Shown: positions 18,492-26,560 of the stretch, piece by piece
How positions within the stretch are numbered: position 1 is the first letter of the stretch
Layout of the letters: each line of letters starts with the position of its first letter
Source of the DNA: Streptomyces griseus
GTDB taxonomy: Bacteria; Actinomycetota; Actinomycetes; Streptomycetales; Streptomycetaceae
DNA length: 51,164 nt
Direction: 5' to 3'
NCBI GenBank assembly: GCA_002154345.1
Contig: MUNB01000117.1
Location: 1-51,164 of the forward strand
The notes under the pieces: generated by a model
What the model was told of the DNA's origin: nothing
Seen by the model: only the letters and a program-made list of their open reading frames with translations
Database searches by the model: none
Program-made: the position numbers and the translations under genes

Positions 18492-19256
18492 TCAGAAGCG
18501 GCCGGCGCCCAGGTCCCGGGAGACCGCACGGGCACAGTCGCGTACGGCCGCGATCAGCTCGGGGCGCAGCGTGCCGCCCGGGGCCACCCGCTCCACCGCC
18601 CCGGTCACGGCGACCGCCCCCACCGGCATCCTGCGCCGGTCGTGCACGGGTGCGGCCACGGCGGCCACACCCTCCCAGGTCTCCTCCGCGTCGGCGGCCC
18701 AGCCCTGTGCGCGGATCAGGTCGAGCATCGCCTCGAACTCGTCGGCCGCGGTGACGGTGCGCCCGGTGAAGGAGCGGCGCTCCGCCTCCATGACCTCGCT
18801 GTGGGCCACCGGGTCGTACGCGGACAGCACCTTGCCCAGCGCCGTGGAGTGCAGCGGCTGCATGGCCCCGACCTCCAGCACCTGGCGGCTGTCGTCGGGC
18901 CGGAAGACGTGGTGGACGATCAGCACGCCGTGCTGGTGCAGCACCCCGAGGTGGACGCTCTCGCCGCTGGAGCGGGCCAGGTCGTCCGTCCAGACCAGGG
19001 CGCGCGCCCGCAGCTCGTGGACGTCCAGATAGCTGTTGCCGAGGCGCAGCAGCTCCGCGCCCAGCTGGTAGCGCCCGGACGCCGCGTCCTGCTCGACGAA
19101 GCCCTCCAGCTGCAGGGTGCGCAGAATGCCGTGCGCGGTGCCCTTGGCCAGCCCCAGCGAGGAGGCGATGTCGGAGAGCCCGAGCCGGCGCTCGCCGCCC
19201 GCCAGCAGACGCAGCATCGCGGCCGCCCGCTCCAGCGACTGGATGTTTTTGGCCAT
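18492..19256 (-). CDS. gylR: Glycerol operon regulator (IclR family)
   Basis: This is a 254-residue IclR-family transcription factor. The N-terminal winged HTH (about 1-65: IQSLERAAAMLRLL, then LSDIASSLGLAKGTAHGILRTL) is followed by an effector domain with LHSTALGKVLSAY and the typical C-terminal AVAVTGAVERV. It sits immediately upstream of glpFKD on the same strand, as gylR does in S. coelicolor, where it represses the glycerol genes. The ATG at 19256 has GGAGGAG upstream. A matching operator-like element lies between its promoter region and start, suggesting autoregulation. Confidence 0.95.
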   Translation of the reverse strand: MAKNIQSLERAAAMLRLLAGGERRLGLSDIASSLGLAKGTAHGILRTLQLEGFVEQDAASGRYQLGAELLRLGNSYLDVHELRARALVWTDDLARSSGESVHLGVLHQHGVLIVHHVFRPDDSRQVLEVGAMQPLHSTALGKVLSAYDPVAHSEVMEAERRSFTGRTVTAADEFEAMLDLIRAQGWAADAEETWEGVAAVAAPVHDRRRMPVGAVAVTGAVERVAPGGTLRPELIAAVRDCARAVSRDLGAGRF

Positions 19257-19278
19257 CGCGCCGTACTCCTCCACCTCG

Positions 19279-19315
19279 GTTCGACAATGCTGAACACTAT
19301 CGGTCGATGCCGACC
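19279..19315. promoter_or_regulatory. Probable GylR operator upstream of gylR
   Basis: GTTCGACAATGCTGAAC (19279-19295) is a GTTC-N9-GAAC gapped palindrome sharing its first 12 bases with the glpF-side site. A second, related GTCGATGCCGAC follows at 19303-19314. The position, 23-59 bp before the gylR ATG, suits autorepression. Confidence 0.55.
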
Positions 19316-19399
19316 TGCGCCGGACTCCGGGGGAAAGTGTCCGCCACCGGACCGCACCCGCCGTACCCCGCACAGCATGCAGTCCGCGTCATGGACGTA

Positions 19400-19430
19400 C
19401 TGACAGCGCCGGCCGACGTCGGGCTACGCT
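19400..19430 (+). promoter_or_regulatory. Candidate metH promoter
   Basis: CTGACA (19400-19405) and TACGCT (19425-19430) are spaced by 19 bp, a slightly long housekeeping-type promoter. An in-frame GTG at 19437 lies 6 nt beyond the -10. metH might therefore also be translated leaderless with 20 extra residues. Confidence 0.45.
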
Positions 19431-19496
19431 GGCGAGGTGCGCCTTCCCCAAGAAGGACGCAAAGCCGACAGCCGTCGCATCCCTGGGAGATCATCC

Positions 19497-22400
19497 ATGG
19501 CCTCGTTGCCGACACCCGCCGCCGACAGCCGGACCCGCGCAGACGCCCTCCGAGAGGCACTCGCCACACGTGTGGTGGTGGCCGACGGCGCGATGGGCAC
19601 CATGCTCCAGGCACAGGACCCCACGCTGGAGGACTTCGAGAATCTCGAAGGCTGCAACGAGATCCTCAACATCACCCGGCCCGACATCGTGCGCTCCGTC
19701 CACGAGGAGTACTTCGCGGTCGGCGTCGACTGCGTGGAGACGAACACCTTCGGCGCGAACCACTCCGCCGCCAACGAGTACGAGATCGCCGACCGGATCT
19801 ACGAGCTGTCGGAGTCCGGCGCCCGGATCGCCCGCGAGGTGGCGGACGAGTTCGGTGCGAAGGACGGCCGCCAGCGCTGGGTCCTCGGCTCGATCGGCCC
19901 CGGCACCAAGCTGCCCTCACTCGGCCACATCACCTACGACATCCTGCGCGACGGTTACCAGAAGAACGCGGAGGGGCTGCTCGCCGGTGGCTCCGACGCG
20001 CTGATCGTCGAGACCACCCAGGACCTCCTGCAGACGAAGTCGAGCATCATCGGGGCCCGCCGGGCGATGGACGCCCTGGGCCTCCAGGTGCCGCTGATCT
20101 GCTCCCTCGCCTTCGAGACCACCGGCGTCATGCTCCTGGGCTCCGAGATCGGCGCGGCCCTGACCGCCCTGGAGCCGCTCGGCATCGACCTGATCGGGTT
20201 GAACTGCTCGACGGGTCCGGACGAGATGAGCGAGCACCTGCGCTATCTCGCCCGTCATTCCCGTACGCCGTTGATGTGCATGCCGAACGCCGGCCTGCCG
20301 GTCCTCACCAAGGACGGTGCGCACTTCCCGCTCGGCCCTGACGGACTCGCGGACTCCCAGGAGCACTTCGTCCGGGACTACGGCCTCTCCCTGATCGGTG
20401 GTTGCTGCGGTACGACGCCGGCGCATCTGAAGGCCGTCGTCGACCGCGCCCGCGAGCTGACGCCGACCGAGCGTGACCCGCGCCCGGAGCCCGGTGCCGC
20501 CTCGCTGTACCAGCACATCCCCTTCCGTCAGGACACCGCGTACCTGGCGATCGGGGAGCGGACCAACGCGAACGGTTCGAAGAAGTTCCGTGAGGCGATG
20601 TTGGAGGCGCGCTGGGACGACTGTGTGGAGATGGCTCGCGATCAGATCCGTGAGGGCGCGCACATGCTCGACCTCTGCGTCGACTACGTGGGCCGTGACG
20701 GCGTCGCCGACATGGCGGAGCTGGCCGGCCGTTTCGCGACCGCCTCCACCCTCCCGATCGTGCTGGACTCCACCGAACTGCCCGTCCTGCGCGCCGGGTT
20801 GGAGAAGCTCGGCGGCCGGGCGGTGCTGAACTCGGTGAACTACGAGGATGGTGACGGCCCCGAGTCCCGTTTCGCGCAGGTCAGTGCCCTGGCTGCTGAG
20901 CACGGTGCGGCGTTGATCGCGTTGACGATCGATGAGGAGGGGCAGGCCCGCACCGTCGAGCACAAGGTCGCCATCGCCGAGCGGCTGATCGAGGACCTCA
21001 CCACCAACTGGGGCATCCGCGAGTCCGACATCCTCATCGACACCCTCACCTTCACGATCTGCACCGGGCAGGAGGAGTCCCGGGGCGACGGCATCGCGAC
21101 GATCGGGGCGATCCGCGAGCTGAAGCAGCGCCACCCGGATGTCCAGACGACGCTGGGCCTCTCGAACATTTCCTTCGGTCTGAACCCGGCGGCCCGGGTG
21201 GTGCTGAACTCCGTGTTCCTGGACGAGTGTGTGAAGGCGGGGCTGGATTCCGCGATCGTGCACGCTTCGAAGATTCTGCCGATCGCCCGGCTGGAGGAGG
21301 AGCAGGTCAAGGTCGCTCTCGATCTGATCTACGACCGCCGCGCCGAGGGTTACGACCCTCTCCAGCGGCTGATGGAGCTGTTCGAGGGCGTCAACATGAA
21401 GTCGATGAAGGCGGGCAAGGCCGAGGAGCTGATGGCCCTCCCGCTGGACGAACGGCTCCAGCGGCGGATCATCGACGGTGAGAAGAACGGCCTGGAAGCC
21501 GACCTGGATGAGGCACTCCAGACCACCCCCGCCCTCGACATCGTGAACAACACCCTCCTGGAGGGGATGAAGGTGGTCGGGGAGCTGTTCGGTTCCGGCC
21601 AGATGCAGTTGCCGTTCGTTCTCCAGTCGGCCGAGGTCATGAAGAGTGCGGTGGCTCATCTGGAGCCGCACATGGAGAAGAGCGACGACGAGGGCAAGGG
21701 CACGATCGTGCTGGCCACCGTCCGCGGTGACGTCCATGACATCGGCAAGAACCTCGTCGACATCATTCTCTCCAACAACGGCTACAACGTCGTCAACCTC
21801 GGCATCAAGCAGCCCGTCTCCGCGATCCTCGAGGCCGCCGAGGAGCACCGGGCCGATGTGATCGGCATGTCGGGTCTCCTGGTCAAGTCGACCGTGATCA
21901 TGAAGGAGAACCTCCAGGAACTCAACCAGCGCAAGATGGCCGCCGACTTCCCCGTCATCCTCGGCGGCGCCGCCCTCACCCGCGCCTACGTCGAACAGGA
22001 CCTCCACGAGATCTACGAGGGCGAAGTCCGCTACGCCCGTGACGCTTTCGAGGGCCTGCGGCTGATGGACGCGCTGATCGGCGTCAAGCGCGGCGTTCCG
22101 GGCGCGGCCCTGCCCGAGCTGAAACAACGCCGCGTGCCGAAGAAGGACGTCGCGGCGGTGATCGAGGTCGAGGAGCCCGAGGGTTCGGTGCGCTCGGACG
22201 TCTCCATCACCAACCCCATCCCCGAGCCGCCGTTCCGCGGCACCCGCGTCATCAAGGGCATCCCGTTGAAGGACTACGCGTCCTGGCTGGACGAGGGCGC
22301 CCTGTTCAAGGGGCAGTGGGGGCTGAAGCAGGCGCGGTCCGGTGACGGGCCGACGTACGAGGAGCTGGTGGAGAGCGAGGGCCGCCCGCATCTGCGCGGC

Positions 22401-23012
22401 TGGCTCGACCACCTCCAGTCCAACAACCTCCTGGAAGCGGCCGTCGTCTACGGCTACTTCCCGTGCGTGTCCAAGGGCGACGACCTGATCCTCCTGCACG
22501 AGGACGGCTCCGAGCGCACCCGCTTCACCTTCCCGCGTCAGCGCCGTGGCCGCCGGCTCTGCCTGGCGGACTTCTTCCGCCCGGAGGAGTCCGGCGAGAC
22601 CGACGTCATCGGTCTCCAGATCGTGACTGTCGGGTCGCGGATCGGTGAGGCGACCGCCGAGCTGTTCGCCGCCAACTCCTACCGCGACTACCTGGAGCTG
22701 CACGGTTTGTCCGTCCAGCTCGCCGAGGCCCTGGCCGAGTACTGGCACGCCCGGGTCCGCAGCGAGCTCGGCTTCGGCGGTGAGGACCCGGCGGACGTCG
22801 AGGACATGTTCGCGCTGAAGTACCGCGGCGCACGGTTCTCGCTCGGTTACGGGGCGTGCCCGGATCTGGAGGACCGGGCCAAGATCGCCGACCTCCTCCA
22901 GCCGGAACGCATCGGCGTCCACCTCTCCGAGGAGTTCCAGCTCCACCCGGAACAGTCCACCGACGCCATCGTCATCCACCACCCCGAGGCGAAGTACTTC
23001 AACGCCCGATAG
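19497..23012 (+). CDS. metH: Cobalamin-dependent methionine synthase
   Basis: This 1171-residue cytoplasmic enzyme transfers methyl from methyltetrahydrofolate to homocysteine through B12. The domains run in order: homocysteine-binding (about 15-330, zinc ligands Cys237, Cys303, Cys304), pterin-binding (about 345-610, YLAIGERTNANGSKKFREAM), cap and B12-binding (about 640-880, cobalt-ligating His747 in DVHDIGKN), and reactivation domain (about 920-1170, RFSLGYGACPDLEDR). ATG 19497 has GGGAG 8 nt upstream. A GTG 60 bp upstream is an alternative leaderless start. No cobalamin riboswitch is recognisable upstream. Length is normal for the family. Confidence 0.97.
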   Translation: MASLPTPAADSRTRADALREALATRVVVADGAMGTMLQAQDPTLEDFENLEGCNEILNITRPDIVRSVHEEYFAVGVDCVETNTFGANHSAANEYEIADRIYELSESGARIAREVADEFGAKDGRQRWVLGSIGPGTKLPSLGHITYDILRDGYQKNAEGLLAGGSDALIVETTQDLLQTKSSIIGARRAMDALGLQVPLICSLAFETTGVMLLGSEIGAALTALEPLGIDLIGLNCSTGPDEMSEHLRYLARHSRTPLMCMPNAGLPVLTKDGAHFPLGPDGLADSQEHFVRDYGLSLIGGCCGTTPAHLKAVVDRARELTPTERDPRPEPGAASLYQHIPFRQDTAYLAIGERTNANGSKKFREAMLEARWDDCVEMARDQIREGAHMLDLCVDYVGRDGVADMAELAGRFATASTLPIVLDSTELPVLRAGLEKLGGRAVLNSVNYEDGDGPESRFAQVSALAAEHGAALIALTIDEEGQARTVEHKVAIAERLIEDLTTNWGIRESDILIDTLTFTICTGQEESRGDGIATIGAIRELKQRHPDVQTTLGLSNISFGLNPAARVVLNSVFLDECVKAGLDSAIVHASKILPIARLEEEQVKVALDLIYDRRAEGYDPLQRLMELFEGVNMKSMKAGKAEELMALPLDERLQRRIIDGEKNGLEADLDEALQTTPALDIVNNTLLEGMKVVGELFGSGQMQLPFVLQSAEVMKSAVAHLEPHMEKSDDEGKGTIVLATVRGDVHDIGKNLVDIILSNNGYNVVNLGIKQPVSAILEAAEEHRADVIGMSGLLVKSTVIMKENLQELNQRKMAADFPVILGGAALTRAYVEQDLHEIYEGEVRYARDAFEGLRLMDALIGVKRGVPGAALPELKQRRVPKKDVAAVIEVEEPEGSVRSDVSITNPIPEPPFRGTRVIKGIPLKDYASWLDEGALFKGQWGLKQARSGDGPTYEELVESEGRPHLRGWLDHLQSNNLLEAAVVYGYFPCVSKGDDLILLHEDGSERTRFTFPRQRRGRRLCLADFFRPEESGETDVIGLQIVTVGSRIGEATAELFAANSYRDYLELHGLSVQLAEALAEYWHARVRSELGFGGEDPADVEDMFALKYRGARFSLGYGACPDLEDRAKIADLLQPERIGVHLSEEFQLHPEQSTDAIVIHHPEAKYFNAR

Positions 23013-23069
23013 GGCGGACTTCGCCCCGTGGTCACGCGCCTTTCGCGCACCGCGACGGGACACGTCGTA

Positions 23070-23127
23070 CACTGGTCGGTCCAGTGCAGGCCGGTCGCCC
23101 TCCCGCTTTCGGGAATGGCGGCCGGCC
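23070..23127. promoter_or_regulatory. Two adjacent hairpins between metH and HAD gene
   Basis: Hairpin 1 is CACTGG-TCGGT-CCAGTG (23070-23086 in total, 6-bp stem). Hairpin 2 (23089-23127) nests GGCCGG, CGCC and CCCG with the complementary CGGG, GGCG and CCGGCC. A TACACT -10-like hexamer overlaps the start of hairpin 1 (23068-23073). They could be the metH terminator or a structured leader of the HAD gene, whose ATG is 28 bp further on. Confidence 0.55.
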
Positions 23128-23155
23128 TTCTCGTCCCTTACGGAAGGTGTGCCGG

Positions 23156-23866
23156 ATGACCAGTACGGTCCCCGCGTCCTTGACCCGCACGGCCGAAGGC
23201 GCCGCCCTGCAGGCGGTCCTTCTCGACATGGACGGAACCCTGGTCGATACCGAGGGCTTCTGGTGGGACGTCGAGAAAGAGGTCTTCGCCGGTCTCGGGC
23301 ACCGGCTGGACGAGTCCTGGCGGGACGTGGTCGTCGGCGGTCCGATGACCCGCAGTGCCGGCTACCTCATCGACGTCACCGGCGCCGACATCCGGCTGGA
23401 CGAGCTGACCGTGCTGCTCAACGACGGATTCGAGAGCCGTATCGCGCGCGGGGTGCCCCTGATGCCCGGGGCCGAGCGGCTGCTCGCCGAGCTGGGCGCC
23501 TACGAGGTGCCCACCGCGCTCGTCTCGGCCTCGCACCGCCGGATCATCGACCGGGTGCTGGAATCGGTGGGCCGTCACCACTTCGCGCTCACGGTCGCCG
23601 GGGACGAGGTCGCCCGGACCAAGCCCCACCCCGAGCCGTATCTCACCGCCGCCGCGGGCTTCGGCGCCGACCCCTGGCGCTGCGCCGTCATCGAGGACAC
23701 CGCGACCGGTGTGGCCGCCGCCGAGGCCGCCGGGTGCCGGGTCGTCGCCGTGCCGTCCGTCGCCCCCATCGCGCCCGCGGCCGGACGCGTGGTCGTCGGC
23801 TCCCTCGAAGAGGTCGACCTCGCCTTCCTCCGCAAGCTCATCACCGGGGCGGGCGGAACGGGCTGA
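23156..23866 (+). CDS. HAD-superfamily phosphatase
   Basis: This 236-residue HAD hydrolase is of the beta-phosphoglucomutase/phosphoglycolate-phosphatase type. Asp24-Met-Asp26-Gly-Thr is the nucleophile motif I, Ser/His in LVSASHRRI is motif II, Lys in ARTKPHPEPYL is motif III, and IEDTATGVAAAEAAG is motif IV. A small helical cap lies between motifs I and II. ATG 23156 is preceded by GGAAGG at 8 nt. It follows metH by 143 bp, separated by two hairpins. Substrate unknown. Confidence 0.92.
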   Translation: MTSTVPASLTRTAEGAALQAVLLDMDGTLVDTEGFWWDVEKEVFAGLGHRLDESWRDVVVGGPMTRSAGYLIDVTGADIRLDELTVLLNDGFESRIARGVPLMPGAERLLAELGAYEVPTALVSASHRRIIDRVLESVGRHHFALTVAGDEVARTKPHPEPYLTAAAGFGADPWRCAVIEDTATGVAAAEAAGCRVVAVPSVAPIAPAAGRVVVGSLEEVDLAFLRKLITGAGGTG

Positions 23867-24186
23867 CCCAGGGCCTGTCCGGCGGATCAGCCGTCCGTTT
23901 GTGAACGAACAGCGGATTTTCTGCTTCCACCCGTGTGCGTTCCGACAACGTTCCATGGATGTGGATCAGTAACGAGGTGCGTATGTGAAGAGGGTGGACA
24001 CGTGACCTTCCTCACCCGCATGCCGTCCGGGGCCCACCGGGATCGGGTGAGCTGTCCGTAATCGTGTTCGTATGTCGCCCGCCGTGGTCGCCGGGGGAGC
24101 GTGAGCCGCCCGCCACGCGGTCGGAGCGGCCACCGGCGGCTACTAACTTTGATTCCTCACCTGCCGGGATGAGGGAGAACGTCCAG
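23867..24186. other. 320-bp intergenic region upstream of SBP gene
   Basis: I see no gene here. Composition is somewhat less GC-rich than its surroundings near 23900-23990. It presumably carries the promoter of the lipoprotein gene; a TACTAACTTTG stretch near 24139 is the best -10-like sequence but has no matching -35. Confidence 0.5.
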
Positions 24187-25785
24187 ATGAACCGCAAGAC
24201 CCTGGTGCTGCCGGCCGTCGTCGGCCTGCTCGCCCCCGTGCTTGCCGCCTGCGGCAGCGCGGACAGCGGCGCCGGTGGCAACGGAGCCATCGTCGTCGGC
24301 ACCACGGACCAGGTCGTGGCCTCCAAGGAGAACCCCGCGCCGCTCGACCCGGCCATCGGTTACGAAGCGGGCGTCTGGAACGTCCTGCGGCAGACCGTGC
24401 AGACCCTGACCGCGGTGCCCAACGGCGGCGGCGAGCCGGTGCCCGAGGCCGCCCGCAGCTGCACCTTCACCGACACCGCGAACGAGAGCTACCGCTGCAC
24501 CCTGCGCGCGGGCCTCACCTTCGCCGACGGGACGCCCGTCACCGCCGAGGACGTGAAGCACTCCATCCAGCGCGTCATCGACATCGACTCGGACAGCGGG
24601 CCGGTCGGTCTGCTCGCCAACATCGACATGATCGAGACCAAGGGCGACGACCAGGTGATCTTCCACCTGAACACGCCCGACGCGACCTTCCCGTACAAGC
24701 TCGCCACCCCCGCCGCGGGCATCGTCCCGAAGGCGCAGTACCCGGCGAAGGAGGCGCGCACCGGATTCCAGGTCGACGGCTCCGGCCCGTACACCATGAA
24801 GCCGCAGGTCGAGGACGGCCGGGTCGTCAAGATCTCCTTCACCAAGAACCCCTCGTACAAGGGCGAGCTGAAGGTGCTCAACGACAAGGTCGAGATGGAC
24901 CTCTTCCCCGACGCCGAGGCCATGGGCAAGGCGCTCGACGAGAAGAAGATCGACATGATGACCCGGGCGATGTCGCCCGAGCAGGCCCACGACATGCTCG
25001 TGAAGCCGAAGGAGGGCATCGAGCTCACCGAGATGCCCGGCCTGGCCATCAGCTACCTCGGGTTCAACACCAAGGACCCCGTGGTCAACAAGTCCGTCCG
25101 GCAGGCCATGGCGCAGATCATCGACCGGGGCGAGATCGCCGGCAAGGTGTACGGCACCACCGCCGAACCGCTCTACTCGCTGATCCCCTCCAGCATCGCC
25201 GGGCACACCAACGCCTTCTTCAACAAGTACGGCGAGCCCAGCACCGCCAAGGCCGCGACGATCCTCCGCGACGCCGGGATCAAGACGCCGGTGAAGTTCA
25301 CCCTGCACTACACCAACGACCACTACGGCTCGGCCACCGCCGAGGAGTTCAAGGCGCTCCAGCAGCAGCTGAACAGCTCCGGCCTCTTCGACGTCTCCGT
25401 CAAGGGCGAGGAGTGGTCGAAGTACCGCCCCGAGCAGAAGCGCGGCGACTACGCGGCCTACGGCATGGGCTGGTTCCCCGACTTCCCGGACCCGGACAAC
25501 TACACCGCGCCCTTCCTGGACGCGAACAACTTCCTCAACTCGCCCTACCGCTCGCGCGAGGCGCAGAAGGTCCTCATCCCGCAGTCCCGCCGCGAGGCCG
25601 ACCGCACCGCCGCCGCCGTCACCTACGAGAAGCTCCAGGACATCGTCGCCACCGATGTGCCGGTCCTTCCGATCTGGCAGGGCAAGCAGTACGTCGCCTC
25701 CCGCGACGGCATCGCCGGGGTGGAGCGCTCCGTCAGCGCCACCTCCGAGCTCCAGCTCTGGGAGCTCAACCGGCCCAGCGTCTGA
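24187..25785 (+). CDS. Peptide/dipeptide ABC transporter substrate-binding lipoprotein
   Basis: This is a 532-residue SBP_bac_5 family extracytoplasmic binding protein. The lipoprotein signal peptide ends in LAAC with Cys22 as the lipidated residue. Typical family motifs follow: LDPAIGYEAG, TCTLRAGLTFADGTPVTAEDVKHS-like, GSGPYTM, and the C-terminal DIVATDVPVLPIWQGKQYV. It would bind oligopeptides outside the membrane. No permease or ATPase genes are adjacent, so it is an orphan that must share a transporter encoded elsewhere, or act as a sensor. GGGAG lies 9 nt before the ATG at 24187. Confidence 0.93.
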   Translation: MNRKTLVLPAVVGLLAPVLAACGSADSGAGGNGAIVVGTTDQVVASKENPAPLDPAIGYEAGVWNVLRQTVQTLTAVPNGGGEPVPEAARSCTFTDTANESYRCTLRAGLTFADGTPVTAEDVKHSIQRVIDIDSDSGPVGLLANIDMIETKGDDQVIFHLNTPDATFPYKLATPAAGIVPKAQYPAKEARTGFQVDGSGPYTMKPQVEDGRVVKISFTKNPSYKGELKVLNDKVEMDLFPDAEAMGKALDEKKIDMMTRAMSPEQAHDMLVKPKEGIELTEMPGLAISYLGFNTKDPVVNKSVRQAMAQIIDRGEIAGKVYGTTAEPLYSLIPSSIAGHTNAFFNKYGEPSTAKAATILRDAGIKTPVKFTLHYTNDHYGSATAEEFKALQQQLNSSGLFDVSVKGEEWSKYRPEQKRGDYAAYGMGWFPDFPDPDNYTAPFLDANNFLNSPYRSREAQKVLIPQSRREADRTAAAVTYEKLQDIVATDVPVLPIWQGKQYVASRDGIAGVERSVSATSELQLWELNRPSV

Positions 25786-25797
25786 GACCCGGCCGGA

Positions 25798-25848
25798 AAG
25801 CCGTCCGGCCCGCCCTCCCGGAAACAGGACGGACGGGCCGGACGGCTT
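25798..25848. terminator. Hairpin terminator between SBP and response regulator
   Basis: The arms AAGCCGTCCGGCCCG (25798-25812) and CGGGCCGGACGGCTT (25834-25848) form a perfect 15-bp stem between the two converging genes. Confidence 0.82.
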
Positions 25849-25877
25849 CGTCGTACGGGGACTTCGTTGTGGGGCCG

Positions 25878-26549
25878 CTACTGCGCGCCGGGGCGCACCA
25901 GCCCGCTCTCGTACGCGTACACCGCGGCCTGCACCCGGTCGCGCAGGCCCAGCTTCGTGAGCACATGGCCCACATGCGTCTTGACCGTCGTCTCGCTGAC
26001 GAACAGATCCGCCGCGATCTCCGCGTTGGACAGCCCGCGCGCCACCAGCTTCAGCACCTCGACCTCACGGTCCGTCAATGTGTGCAGGGCGTCCGGCACC
26101 GGGTCCTCGCCGGACGGCAGATGGTCCGCGTACTTGTCGAGCAGCCGGCGCGTGATGCTCGGCGCGAGCATCGCCTCGCCCGCCGCCACCACCCGGATCG
26201 CCTGCACCAGCTCGGCCGCCGGAGCGTCCTTCAGCAGGAAGCCGCTCGCCCCCGCACGCAGCGCCTCCACCACGTACTCGTCGAGATCGAAGGTGGTCAG
26301 CACCAGCACCTTCGCCGGGCCGTCCTTCCCGGGGCCGGTGATCTGACGGGTCGCCTCCACCCCGTCCATCCGCGGCATCCGGATGTCCATCAGCACCACA
26401 TCGGGCTGCAGCGCCCGCACCTGATCGATGGCCTGCAGACCGTCACCGGCCTCACCGACCACCGCCAGATCGCCTTCGGCCTCCAGAATCATCCGGAAAC
26501 CGGTGCGCAGCAGAGGCTGGTCATCGACCAGAAGGACGCGGATCGCCAC
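25878..26549 (-). CDS. NarL/FixJ-family response regulator (orphan)
   Basis: This 223-residue two-component regulator has a receiver domain with acidic pair Asp9/Asp10, phospho-acceptor Asp55 (LMDIRMP), and the TTFDLDEYV and FLLKDAP segments. A LuxR-type HTH (about 155-220: LTDREVEVLKLVARGLSNAEIA, then VSETTVKTHVGHVLTKL, given in parts) completes it. The GTG at 26549 has AAGGAG 7 nt upstream, and that ribosome-binding site overlaps the stop codon of the upstream nuclease gene. No histidine kinase is adjacent, so the signal is unknown. Confidence 0.94.
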   Translation of the reverse strand: MAIRVLLVDDQPLLRTGFRMILEAEGDLAVVGEAGDGLQAIDQVRALQPDVVLMDIRMPRMDGVEATRQITGPGKDGPAKVLVLTTFDLDEYVVEALRAGASGFLLKDAPAAELVQAIRVVAAGEAMLAPSITRRLLDKYADHLPSGEDPVPDALHTLTDREVEVLKLVARGLSNAEIAADLFVSETTVKTHVGHVLTKLGLRDRVQAAVYAYESGLVRPGAQ

Positions 26550-26560
26550 AGGAACACTCC

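Noticed and set aside
19257..19496. Cobalamin or SAM riboswitch upstream of metH
   Set aside because: I found no recognisable B12 box or SAM-riboswitch core in the 240 bp; only promoter-like and GylR-type motifs are visible.
19917..23072. Long minus-strand open frame opposite metH
   Set aside because: Its composition is the Gly/Val/Leu/Asp/Arg-rich type produced by reverse-reading GC-rich codons, and metH on the plus strand is unmistakable.
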